From positions 62,001 through 126,000 of the forward strand of contig ML977040.1 in assembly GCA_010015675.1 (NCBI GenBank): DNA of 64,000 bases. The letters are read 5' to 3'. The number at the start of each line of letters is the position of its first letter. The stretch's first letter is position 1. Positions 32,995 through 43,716 of the stretch are shown one piece after another. The notes below the pieces were generated by a model that worked only from the letters and a program-made list of their open reading frames with translations, ran no database searches and was not told the origin of the DNA. Source of the DNA: Byssothecium circinans (Eukaryota > Ascomycota > Dothideomycetes > Pleosporales > Massarinaceae). Position numbers and translations under genes: made by a program.

Positions 32995-34703
32995 ATGAGA
33001 GCGCCACTCGCCCTCGACCTGAGGGTTCGATATCTCGGTCTATTCATCGGAATCGCAGTTTTCTGTGTTTCACTCTCCTGGCTCTATGGAGAAGAAGTAA
33101 CTCCTGCCATTCCCCTTGGCTTCCATCGAGCCCATGGGAACTCGGAGTTGGTCCGTGTGGATACTGATCGCTGGAGGCAACACCTCACTCAACATGAGGC
33201 AAGTGCGACTGACGCGCAAGCTGTTCCGGTTTCTCGCTATATGTATCCGGTGAATTCATTCCCTAACCACTAACACAATTATAGAGTGCAACCTCTCAAG
33301 ATTCCAAACCGCCTTCACTTTCCACCAGTCAACCAGCACTGCCATCCATTTACTACTACGAGCGCCCTGAGCCTGAATCCTGCCGCAACACCTTCGGCCT
33401 AGGCTATCTCTACAACTTCCGCGACTCTGCGACCCAGTACTGCACCGATGATGCTACATCGCCCATGACCTGCTTCAATACTCTTGCCCACACCTCTGAA
33501 AAAGAGAAGCACATCCATGACAACTTCTGCATAGCGAGAAACGCCAAAGTCAAAGCAGCGACAAAGAAGGTTGAGCTCGGGTGTACGCTCAGGGAATTTA
33601 ATGAAGAAGAGAAAGCGCGCGGTGTGTTGAAGCCCGATGATTTTCATGACTACGGCTGGTTTGATACTGGACCATTCATCACATTCGACCGGAGTATTGA
33701 GCTACAGAAAGCGATCCCGCACTGGGAATATGCGCCTCCTCCTACAAAGCGAGATGGCAAGCCAAAAGCCAAGTTCACTATTCTTATGAACAGAGACGCG
33801 AACTCCTTTGGCCACAACTTCGCCGAAATCTCCTCCCTCATCCTAACCCTCGATATTGCCAAGATGACAGTTGATCCTAAGACTGCACAACCCTTCTTCA
33901 AGGACGGCGACGAAGAACACACCCAACTCATGATCCTTGATGGTAAAGAAGACGGCCACTTTCTTGAGCTCTACTCCCTCGCCGCCAAACTCCCCGTTCG
34001 CAGAATCGAGCAGGTCGAAGAAGACGAAGACCTAGGAACTATCATCTTGCCTCTGGCTGGGATCAGCAACCCCATGTGGCTCTGGCGCTGGACCTACCAT
34101 GGCTGCCATGGGCAATGGGAATGGCTACGCGCCTTCCGCAACCGCGTGCTTGATCATTACGGTCTTCTCGATCATGCACCCCGAGGACCTCAACACCCCA
34201 AAGACGAATTCCAGCCCATAATTCTGAAGAACTGGAATGAAAAATTAGTCGTGACAGTGATCGACCGTTATAAACAAAGCCGTGAACTCGTCAATCAAGA
34301 CACCTGCATCGCTGCGCTCCAAGCAGCCTACCCCGACATCGTAATCAATATCGCGCGCTTCAAACAACACACGTTCGCCGAACAGTTCAACATGACGCAT
34401 AATACGGATGTACTTGTTGGTGTTCACGGTGCCGGGATGGTTCATACAGTGTTTCTGCGACCAAAGTCCGCGGTCGTGGAACTACAGCCTCAAGGCGTAC
34501 AGTGGCAAGGGCATCGGAATGAGGCGAGTGGGTTGGATCTGCATTATTTCACCACGCATACGAAGCCTGTGGTTGAGGAGGGGAAGGAGCAGAACTGGCA
34601 AGTCGACAAAATGGAGATGGACCCAGAACAGTTTGTCAGGGTGGTAGGAACTGCGATTAGGAGTGTGTATAGTCATCGGAGTGATAACAGGGATATCGAT
34701 TGA
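32995..34703 (+). CDS. GT61-family (DUF563) glycosyltransferase, type II membrane
   Basis: Two exons, join(32995..33249, 33285..34703), 557 residues. The intron is only 35 nt (GTGAAT...TTATAG), so the join is the weakest part. The N-terminus is a type II anchor (YLGLFIGIAVFCVSLSWLYG). The luminal part shows the GT61 pattern: CRNTFGLGYLYNFRDSATQY, a Cys-containing stem, MNRDANSFGHNFAEISSLIL, GCHGQWEWLRAFRNRVL, VTVIDRYKQSR, FAEQFNMTHNTDVLVGVHGA (then GMVHTVFLRPKSAVVELQP) and a C-terminal WQVDKMEMDPEQFVRV. The HGAGM/TNxxFLxP block is the family hallmark. GT61 enzymes transfer xylose or GlcNAc in the Golgi/ER; fungal substrates are mostly unknown. This one resembles EOGT-like members. Confidence 0.87.
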
Positions 34704-35776
34704 TTTGCTGAGGGGAGCATACACGTTATGGCATTTGTGTTTTTATGATGGGATTCCTTTCAATGTAAAGTATATATGGTTGGCGTTCTAGTTTCTGTAT
34801 CTTATTAACTTCCACTCCCACATCCGCCCTCTCGTCTTCACCGACAGGTTCTAAACTGGTCAATAACACTTTCCTTCACTTTAACTCACCGAAATGAATT
34901 TAAGGATCTCCTCAATGGCAATCTCTATTGTAAACATTTGGGCGTCACAGCCACAGCTTGCAGATCGGCAGCCACACCCGCGCATCCCAAGCGATTAACA
35001 TGCTTCAACTTAACCAAGACTCAAACTACGACAGGGACATCCAGTCCTCGTAAACCTGACGCCATCACGGCACTTCAACATGCTTTGAGCCTTTTTACGA
35101 TGCCGAAGCCTCCCAAGGTTGGGTTCCAATTCGCGTTTCATAGTGACCCTCGGTAGATTTGTTGAAGATGAGACGCGCATTGAGTGAGAAGAAAGCGCAT
35201 TCGGCACGATAGAAGCCAACCTCTACAACCCTCACCACAACACCTCACTCTTTCCACTTCAAACACCCCATCATCTATCCCACGGCGAAACTATTCATCA
35301 AAAAAGCTCGGGAATCCAAAATATATTTCACCGTGCCGCGTCAAAAGAAGTGAAAGATTTCGACATGAATCGCCCCCGGTTTTCATACATACCTGAAACG
35401 CCTCACGATGCCAACTACACCACAAGCTTGTAGGACATGGTCCAGCGCTCCACCTACCGAAAGCAAGAGACACATCAAGGCCCCGGAAACCCCCAAACAC
35501 CCGGCTATGTCCCGCATGGAGTTTCCGGGTCTGTGGATACCCAGTAGGATTAGACGCCGCTCATGCGTTCCAGACATTAGATGTTAAGGGAGAGGAAGCC
35601 CTTCCATTTTCCCTCCAAGGAGAACTTCGCTTCTGACGATCCAGTCGCGATTCACGACGACTTCGATTTCGACTTCGACATTGAATATTCCAGCTGGTCT
35701 GCGACGGTGCTGCGTTGAACTGGCGCGCACTGGAAGACGCCCACTCACACGCTGAAGCTTAAAGAGAAGGAAAGCC
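34704..35776. other. Intergenic region, no gene seen
   Basis: About 1 kb between two plus-strand genes. Only short frames without motif. Confidence 0.5.
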
Positions 35777-37101
35777 ATGCTCACCCTCGCCAAACTCATC
35801 TCCCTGCCAGTATGGCTCTCCACGCTCTTAATAACGCACGCGCTCGCCGCCCCAGCCCAATCCACCGGCTTCATCGACGAAGACAAGAAGACGCAAAACC
35901 TAAACTTCGCCGCGATGCTAACAGGCGGCGAATCCTGTTCGGACAAGCAACTCAAGGCGATAAAATCCGGCTTCGCAGACATGAACCTCCTCTTCGCCTC
36001 GGCGCAGAACCCCGATTTCGAGAATGGCGCTGTCGAGGTGGAGTTCTTTGGCCGTCCGACAAGGATAGCGAATTATACGGAGCTTATCACCGCGAATCTG
36101 CAACGCGCGATGCAGTATGGGGTGTTGAAAGATGAGGTGATTGGAAATGGGACGAAGATGCCGGATATTCATGTTAGATGTGACGATCCGAATGACATGT
36201 GCGATGGTGGGAGGAATGGGAAACACAAGGTGTATAATATTGCGAATGCGCCGCATGTCAATTTCTGTAGGAGATATTTTGAGTTGGATGGGTTGGAGGA
36301 GAAGGTTGATGATCGCGCGGATGACGATGCGCCGAAGAGGCTGAATTTGTGGAAGTACTATAATCGAGGTATGTGAGCTGGGCAATCCTGCTAGCGGTAG
36401 GGTCCTGTGAGAAGGAAATGTGTAGTGGACATCGAAGGGAATGCTGACGAAGAATAATCAGGCGCGGCATGGGCAAGGATGATCATGCATATTTCGGAAG
36501 TCGGACAAGCTGTCGTGGCGACAACAACACAGAATCGCGTGGAAAATGCTACGACGGAGTGGATAACAAACTATTCGTTAGGGCCCATGAACACATCTGT
36601 GCTGGCTGGAGTGCATGATGCAAAGCTTGATACGAATGGACCGAACAACATCCGCCTATTAAAGTACGCTTACGGCGTGACTCGTTCGAAGCTTCTCGCC
36701 TCATTGTCGACACAGGATCCGTACGATGCGGTGAATAACGCGGATAACTATGCTTTGTACGCCCTTGCGCGCTACGTTATGCAGCAAAAGGGTTTTTTCC
36801 CCAATATGCCGATTATGGATTTCGGAAACGATATGGCGGTATTGACCAACGAGATGATACAGGACGGGGACAAGAAAAAGCAGGACTGCTTCGAGATGCC
36901 GGATGTCGTGTAAGTGCGCTTCTTCCGCGTGAGTGGGAGCGCTGGAGACTGACGATATGCAGGCCTTTGATGGTGGGAGTTAACCGGACAGGCGGTGCGT
37001 TGCCGTCATCGGCACCCGCGAGGGTTCGCACTTGGAGTGGCCCGAGTATTGCTATGGTTTGTGTGGTTGCATCGATCCTGAGCATGTCTACGCTGGTTTA
37101 G
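35777..37101 (+). CDS. Secreted, probably GPI-anchored protein resembling zinc metalloproteases but without HExxH
   Basis: Three exons, join(35777..36368, 36462..36909, 36963..37101), 392 residues. The signal peptide is MLTLAKLISLPVWLSTLLIT with HALAAPAQ at the cleavage site. The body has CSDKQLKAIKSGFADMNLLF, an acidic loop, CDDPNDMCDGG, VNFCRRYFEL, WARMIMHISEVGQAV, VTRSKLLAS, and DPYDAVNNADNYALYALARY, then VMQQKGFFP. The NADNYAL segment and overall order resemble deuterolysin/M35-like secreted metallopeptidases. At the place expected for HExxH the sequence is HISEV, and no GTxxxD follows, so zinc-dependent catalysis is unlikely. The end (SGPSIAMVCVVASILSMSTL) is a GPI-type hydrophobic tail. 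Family assignment is tentative. Confidence 0.7.
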
Positions 37102-37504
37102 TGGAATAAGAGATAGTAGAAGACCGCAGAGAGAACGGCAATGAAGAAAGACCGATAGCAGAAGACACGCTTCGAGCGCGAAAGCGTATCGCTGGAAATT
37201 TATCACTGAGTGTATGTGACAACGTGAGAAAAGTGACGGTGAAGTTCAATGACGTAAATGATTTAAACGATGGATGAACATGGAGAGCAAACGAGAGGTG
37301 CCGTAGACAGGAATCGAAAGGAAGAAAGGGAGAAAAAAACAGGACCAAACAAAGTCTCTCATCTCCGATGAGAAGACTTCTCGAGCTGAGGCAAGAAGTG
37401 AAAGAGGGAGTGTGAAAAGAGAGTAGGGGACGGAAAAGGGGGAAAGAATGAACCAGGAGGTCGGACGCATCAATTCGGTGCACCGCAATGGCCGAAGGAC
37501 AAGT
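37102..37504. other. Convergent intergenic region
   Basis: The 3' flanks of the protease-like gene and of the unknown minus-strand gene. The plus strand is purine-rich from about 37290 to 37460. No gene seen. Confidence 0.5.
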
Positions 37505-38925
37505 TTAGTGAGTCGGAGAATGAGACCAGTGCCTCAGCATCTGGTCCAAAGCGTACCCCCATTCAGCGACAAACGCGTTCGTCAACTGAGTGACTCCATC
37601 TTTGGTCGGAGCTCGACCACCCCACATCGTCGGTTGGGAGGCTTGGTACTGGGCGTAGTACGGCAGCAATTGACTGACTAACGATTAGCATTATAAAGCC
37701 AGCCTTGCCTTCAGATAAACTTACTCAGATCGCACCTTAGCCAAGACGAGCCAACAAAAGTTCCAGCTTCGGTTGCTTTCGGGGTCGGAGTAAACTCGTC
37801 GTTTGGCTTCTTCCACGCACTCAGAGCTAGGGCAAGGGATCAGTATATGAACAGATCGAGGGACAAAATCAAGCACCACGGTATCTTGGGAATTTACCTA
37901 AATGGATAGTTCTTTGTGAGACCGCGAAGTTCGGTCAAAAGTGAATTGGAATTGACGTAGTAGGACCCTGCATTCAATATCAGTCACATAATCGCTAGAG
38001 GCTGGCAAGGGCGTCATACAAGCTGCTGTCATGGGGGCTGAGACATCCGAAGATCCCAGCACTGCGAATGCCTTCTCGATGCGGCGGAGTTCGACTAGTG
38101 TGTTTATTTGATGCGTGTTCAGAGCCTGAATCAATTGCTCCTTTTCCGCCTGTGGCTTGTTAGCATATCAATTCGTCCGAGGATGGAATAGGTGCTCATG
38201 ATACTGACCGCTGTTATTCTTCCCGATCCTGACATGTTTTGGAAAGAGGGGACTCCGTAACTTCGTGCTGGAGGATTGCTATAGACACTGTACGCAGAAC
38301 CGGCGGAGCTAGCAGAATATACAGACATCAAGTCTCGTCCCGATAACAGTCGCTGGAGCGCTGGGTATCTTCCTGCAGATGTTGTTGGCACGGATAGCCC
38401 AGGGGAACGAAACTCGGAGTCTTAGGTGTCTTCTCTTGCGGGATTGGTAAAAGTTGGTGCAAGGAGCAGATCAGTTGCCTCGCCTCCTATGGACGTCGGC
38501 CTTGATAGTGTGAAGGAAGCGCCAGGTGTTTTCGTGTTAGGTCTGTAAGTTAACGCACCAGAAATTCTCGTCTCGACAGAGGACGTGGATGGTACTGGAA
38601 AAGACGATGAAGTTTGATCCTACGGTGATGGGTTTATTACAAGAGAATGGGTCTCCGTCATATATATATACTCCATCTACGAGGCCTGTGCAATCGATCG
38701 GTATAAACCAGATTCTTAGAGGCTGAGGTAGCAATCAGGTGAAACCCTTACAATCAGTTGCCAAGATAGCGCGGATGAGTGAGTAGCTAAGCGAAGGAAC
38801 GTCCGGTGCCACTATGTCATGAAGTCGTCTGAGTCTGGAGGTGTTGAGGACGAGTTGGGAAATGAAGGGGCTGTACACGAAGTAGAGTAAGGAGAGACCC
38901 GAATCTTACCATAGACACCCGGCAT
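37505..38925 (-). CDS. Unknown multi-exon gene; 5' structure uncertain
   Basis: Downstream exons are well supported: complement(37505..37673, 37725..37826, 37898..37967, 38020..38149, and the exon ending at 38209). They encode LLSGRDLMSVYSASSAGSAY, AEKEQLIQALNTHQINTLVE, LRRIEKAFAVLGSSDVSAPM, SYYVNSNSLLTELRGLTKNY, SECVEEAKRRVYSDPESNRS, WNFCWLVLAKVRSDQLLPYY and MWGGRAPTKDGVTQLTNAFV, ending RHWSHSPTH. For the 5' part my best model is exons 38910-38925, 38752-38811 and 38560-38594 region, with an intron about 38421-38558 (GTGCGT...CCTAAG) joining to 38420; that gives 264 residues beginning MPGVYVAPDVPSLSYSLIRA. Without that intron, the frame reads well (TPGASFTLSRPTSIGGEATD) up to an in-frame TAA at 38422-38424. 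No family recognised. Confidence 0.55.
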
Positions 38926-41687
38926 GATCCAGCTGGATACTGATCTTTGGCCTCTCTGTGGGCCCTACGCCAGCTTGTTCCCAGTAGTCTTCCTTGAGCA
39001 GAAGTAGGTGAACTGTACGATCCTCCCGCCAGTCAACGTCCGTAAGACATGGCGGCCTTTAGATGGATAGGAGCTGGACATCTGACCCAGTCATCATGTC
39101 CATTACGGCGTGGTTTGGGGTTTTCCACAGCGCTTGGTGATGATGATGGCTGGTGTGGTAGTAGGCTTGAGCCACAGGTTCCGTGTCAGGCTTCTGGAAG
39201 ACGACCCTATTCGCTCTGTAGTAGCGGAGATACAAGGGTGTTGTTAGAGCCTCAGTCAATAGACAGTCCGTTGCAATTATCTCTGGAGATAGGCAGCCAC
39301 AGTTCTTGACAGTGCGGTGTGAAAGGATCTAGAGAATGTAATGCGCAGCCATCAGCTGGGCATGCTTCGACGCTGGGGGTCTGGCGGCAGTGACGATTCG
39401 AGCTGAGCTTTGAAGTTTCGGATCCTCATCTTCCCGGACGAGTATGAGGTCTTGGGCATGTTCACGATGACCATCCAGCGATATTGGTGATGAGACTGAG
39501 GCTGATGTAGAAGTTTACGCGCGGGAAGAGTAAGAGCCGATCGTTCGGAGACTTTTGCACGCTCCAGCTTGCGTGCCGTGCAGTGGCTCTCAGTGGCTAG
39601 TGTGCGTGGCTAAGCTACGAGATCTATTTTTCAAACAACACCGCACGACTACCTTCAATCTTGCGATCGATGAAGCAAGGAATCCTTTCTGTACAAATTA
39701 GGACAATGCTGGATAGGCGCCGTAATCGAAACACTGGCAATCGTCCGAACCTTGGAAGTGTTGCACCAGCCACAATTTGCAACTACGAGACCGACAATAA
39801 AGGTGCCTCCGCCAAATGACGACCGTACGTATCCACGGGAAATTCATTGAAGCTGTCGGTAAATGCTCGTATTCCAATTGGTCATCTTTTGCGGCTGCCA
39901 TGGGTAACGTTGAGGCTGAATGTTCGATCGTTACGCCACCACGCGACGTCGATGCCAGAGCGGGCCCACCGGGCATTTCCCCAAGATCTATGGTCCAGGG
40001 TGCTTATAAGCCTGAACTCAGGACTGAGTTCCAGTTCCTGACTTTCTCACTAAGTGAGAGTTGCAAGTTGTGTCAAGGATGTTACAAAAGGCCTAATGTC
40101 CACGTGGTTAGCATGTTTCTCCAAGTGCATGAAGCGGCGGGATCATTTCTATGATGCAAAGCGCGTTCAAAATTCGCGGTCGATTCTATCGAATAGAGCT
40201 AGGAGGAGGCTCGAATGACTTTTTCGCCCCTGCATAATGGTTGGCAACTTTATGTTTGAAGATGGCTCGAAATCTGTCACTTTCTTTACCGTTGAGATTT
40301 GCGGTCACTTGGTTTTCCAGCCCTAGCCACACAGCGATATTCGAAAAGCGAAAGCTTTCTAAGACCGCCGGGTCGCAATTCTGGAATTGATGCATATTTT
40401 AGGAAGATACCATCCGCGTAAACTCATTGGCTGCGCGAAGAGTAGGATTCATGTACTCAGCCTATCTTTGCATCCTAGGGTGTCCGTAATTTCCCGAGAG
40501 GGAACTACGGGGTCAGAATGAGACTCCGGCCTCTGACTTGACGATCGAAGACTTGCCATGAAGTGATCTGAACTTTCCATGGTAGAGTTGGGATATGCTA
40601 CCTTTATGAAAGCAGCACAGCATTCTACTAGATTTATTCAGTATCATTGATCTCATCTTCAGACCAATGAAGAAGCTTGGCGTTGGCTTGAAAGGGATGG
40701 CCACTCGTATCCCACGGCCAACTTTTCTAGGATAGCTCTCGTTGCTAAGTAAAATTTGCGTCTTAGCATATCAGTAATCTATAAGGCTATAAACACCTCT
40801 TGAAACTCTCACAGAGTTTCCACCAGGGACTAGCGAGAAAGAGTAAGTGCTCCAGGTGAATGTCCTGGCACGTGACAAACGCTGACTAAGAATGTAACAG
40901 TCAATGGCCTGTCAAATCGTCCACTCTGCACTTCAACGGGACCAGGGAATTGACCCTCTCCTCTGATATTCTGAACTGTTGACAAATTATCAAGTGTTCA
41001 GAGGACTTAGGTATGTCCCAGAATGGGAACGTGGATTATGGCTTGGTAAAGTGACGCCGAGACTGCAGGCAAACCGGAACAACGACTGTATGCCTGAGCC
41101 CTTTAACTTAAATTCTACCTGTGACGATTGTGCTGCACCTTATTTTCCGCTGCAAATTTCCCACTGACCTCCGTGGCATGTTAGTATCATCGATCCTCTT
41201 CCTCGTTGATGCTGCCAACCACTCCCGCTTCTCTGAGTCGAAAGTTGAGTTTAGCGCTCTTCTCGTGATAGAAGAGTTGCTAGACACACTAATAGTAATT
41301 ATAGGCAACAAGATCAGCCACCTCAACTAGGTTCGGCACTGGGTCTGCGGAAGACTACGAGGAATTGGGGTAGAGTGAAAAGGAAACAACTAGAGGGAGA
41401 TCGGCAGGTAAAAATTTCATGACCAGTGTAGTCAGGCGGCACGGGTTTGGGGAGACACTTCAATGGCTAAGTCGGTATGTGTGAAGTGCTGGGGGAATAT
41501 TGGTATGAAGTAGTCTTGAACACGAGAGCAATGTGACATCTTTTGAACAGAAGAAACGACCATGAGTAGCCGTCAGCTATGCTAATACCATTTTACGCCT
41601 CTCCCTCCCAACCAGCCATGTACTCCGAGTCATGATTTTGGACGCATTTCATCCATATTATACATCAACCCTCCTCGTCTTCAATAG
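38926..41687. other. Gene-empty stretch
   Basis: About 2.8 kb in which I see no supportable gene, RNA gene or transposase. ORFs are short (below 115 codons), lack motifs and occur in many frames. Composition does not look strongly AT-rich, so a repeat-induced-point-mutated transposon is not obvious. It may hold unrecognised lineage-specific genes or decayed sequence. Confidence 0.4.
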
Positions 41688-43058
41688 CTACTCGTCAAAC
41701 TCCACGGCTTTGACACCGCAAAAATCCGACCCAAAGCACGAATCTACCATATACCACACTCGCCAATACAAACTCGCGGTTGCACTGTCAAAGCTCCCAT
41801 CCTCCTTCCTCGGTACCTGATCTCCGATGATTCCCTGGCCTGATCCCACCACCCATCCTATGATTGGAAACGAGGAGAGCGTCTGCTGCCATCGTGGAGG
41901 GGCGGGAAGGAAAGCCTTCTCTTGTGGGAGGAAGACTATTGGCTTTGCGTTCTTGATTCTGAGCGTCCTTTTCCCATCGGGCCGGCGTATTTGTGCTGCA
42001 GAGGTTTGGGCGATGAGTTGGTCGTCTGGTCGGGTCTGGTTTTGGTTTGTAGGTACAACGGTCGTGGGCTCCTCATCTGCAGGAAATGCTCCGCTAGGGT
42101 GAAAGGCGGGTTCTTTGGCATGTTGCCACGGCAGTGTTGAGGTCGGTATTGAAGCAGTTGCTGAAGAAGGCGAAGCGCCCATCTGCATCGTAGCTGAGGA
42201 AATGGTGTTCGGCGACGCAGTAAGTGATGACCCACCCTGTTGTGCTCGTATCGCTTTATCACCGGCAGTCGGACCCGTCCCCCTATATGGCTCCGCGTAG
42301 ACGAGATAGCCGTGGCACTTGTACGGCGAGTAATGGCATGCCTTTTCTGCAGCCTCTGGTGAGTCGAATGTGACTTTTATCCAGTGATCGCCACCCACAA
42401 ACTCGTTCACCTTCGATTTTGCCTGTTTCGAGAGAGATTTGGTTGCTTCGCCATGTTTGAATACAAAGGCTGCGCCGTATCGGGGGTCTCGAGGATCCCG
42501 CTCATACTGCTCGTAGACGATGCCTCCCGACACGGTTTCGTAATGACTTATAGCTGCCCATTGTATCTCGCTGCCATACCCGTATAATATCACCTCGCTC
42601 GGTTCCTTCGCGCCTGTGTTCGTAGTTGCGCCGCTCGGGAAAGATGCGGAAAGCCCAGTCGATTCAAAGAGGTTCGGTGTAGATGCGGAGATGGGGAGTG
42701 AAGACGCAGGCCCTGAGATTTTCCTTCCTAATGATCGTTGCTTGTCTGTCTCTGCTTTGTGGCGGATGAATATATCGTCGATCGCCCTGATGTTCTCGAG
42801 CTTTGCGTGGTCTTCTACGTTCTTTGCGTTCGGCGTCTTGCTCCTGCTAAGACCACGTTTTCGCGCTTTGCCAAAGGGCCCTTTTTCTTCGGGCAGGCGG
42901 CGCGATGACTGCTCTGAGCTGCGCGATACTGTTAGTCAAAATCGCGCAAATGAAGTAGCTCAGCTGCGAACTTACTCCGCATACTCAAAAGCCCACGGTA
43001 GTCTCCTCCCAGAGGAATCGAAGGCGCGCTCTGAATCCGGTACAGCGTGGACTTGCAT
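41688..43058 (-). CDS. nup53: Nucleoporin Nup53/Nup35-type (RRM_Nup35 domain)
   Basis: Two exons, complement(join(41688..42918, 42976..43058)), 437 residues; the 57-nt intron is GTAAGT...GCGCAG. The N-terminus (MQVHAVPDSERAFDSSGRRL) and a disordered stretch lead to the Nup35 RRM at about residues 135-215: ILYGYGSEIQWAAISHYETV, GAAFVFKHG, GGDHWIKVTFDSPEAAEKAC and CHGYLVYAEPYRG. This domain dimerises in Nup53 proteins, which link inner-ring nucleoporins (Nup155/Nup170, Nup192) to the pore membrane. The second half is Ser/Thr/Pro-rich, then KNAKPIVFLPQEKAFLPAPP, SSFPIIGWVVGSGQGIIG and a C-terminal DSATASLYWRVWYMVDSCFG, the usual membrane-contact end. The gene diverges from the F-box-like gene, and an inverted-repeat element sits between the two. 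Confidence 0.9.
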
Positions 43059-43181
43059 TCTCGTTCAATAGCTCAATACGATCGTTTCGGTAGGTTTATG
43101 TTTTATGCGCCGGGGTCGCTTTATCTCTGGGAGTTTGTTTACGACGGTGATGGGGAGAAACAAATGTCCGCGCAAGTGCCA

Positions 43182-43217
43182 GGCACGCGATTCACGAAAA
43201 AGCTCGGACACCAAAAC
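43182..43217 (+). repeat. Left terminal inverted repeat (36 bp)
   Basis: Exact reverse complement of 43543-43578; homology stops at both ends (43181 and 43218 mismatch their partners). Confidence 0.9.
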
Positions 43218-43542
43218 GCATTTTCTGTCACAACAAAGTAGTTTCTTAAAAGGTATCCTTATTAGAATGCATTTAAAACTCAAGAGCATGTAATAGAAGG
43301 ATAGGAATATATATCTTAGGCCTTTATTAATAAGAGAGTTTATTCTATACCTCAGAGACTCTACGACTGCATAAAAAGAGAGGGTTACTTACAAAGCGCT
43401 AAAATACTACTATAGCCTTAGATAAACGCCCTACATATAGATGATAATGTAGATATATAGCCTTGAATCCTATATCCTTAAAATCTTACCTAAAACCCTT
43501 AAAAAACCCTCGTTGTATGGCGATTTGTATGGGTGGTGGGTG

Positions 43543-43578
43543 GTTTTGGTGTCCGAGCTTTTTCGTGAATCGCGTGCC
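43543..43578 (-). repeat. Right terminal inverted repeat (36 bp)
   Basis: Exact reverse complement of 43182-43217. Confidence 0.9.
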
Positions 43579-43716
43579 AGGATCAATTGGAAGCCACACC
43601 TGGCTCGTGCGCGACGCCACAACAGATCGCATCTCTACAGATCCGACACCCATAAGACGACGTGCTGCCTAGCATTCACAAACCTGCTACCTGGCTCCTT
43701 GTTGACAGGAGTACAA

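Larger units (their letters stand above)
43182..43578. mobile_element. 397-bp MITE-like element with perfect 36-bp terminal inverted repeats
   Basis: The left end (43182-43217, starting GGCACGCGATTCACG) and the right end (43543-43578, ending CGTGAATCGCGTGCC) are exact reverse complements over 36 bp. The interior (43218-43542) is visibly AT-rich, with many TA steps, and has no coding capacity. This is the form of a miniature inverted-repeat transposable element or a decayed DNA transposon. GTGCCAGG occurs at both edges (43176-43183 and 43574-43581), overlapping the repeat ends; no clean TA duplication is present. It sits 124 bp upstream of the Nup53 ATG and 139 bp upstream of the F-box-like ATG, inside their shared promoter region. 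Confidence 0.85.

Noticed and set aside
41121..41330. Short ORF in the gene-empty 39-41.7 kb region
   Set aside because: About 70 codons, no motif, overlapped by an equally long ORF on the other strand.
42919..42975. Alternative Nup53 acceptor four or more bases away (ACTAACAG)
   Set aside because: It breaks the frame into the conserved SSRRLPEEKG segment; GCGCAG at 42919-42920 keeps it.
43513..43716. In-frame extension of the F-box-like ORF into the inverted-repeat element
   Set aside because: The open frame has no ATG before 43717 (the apparent start at 43513 is TTG), so an N-terminal fusion with the element is not supported.
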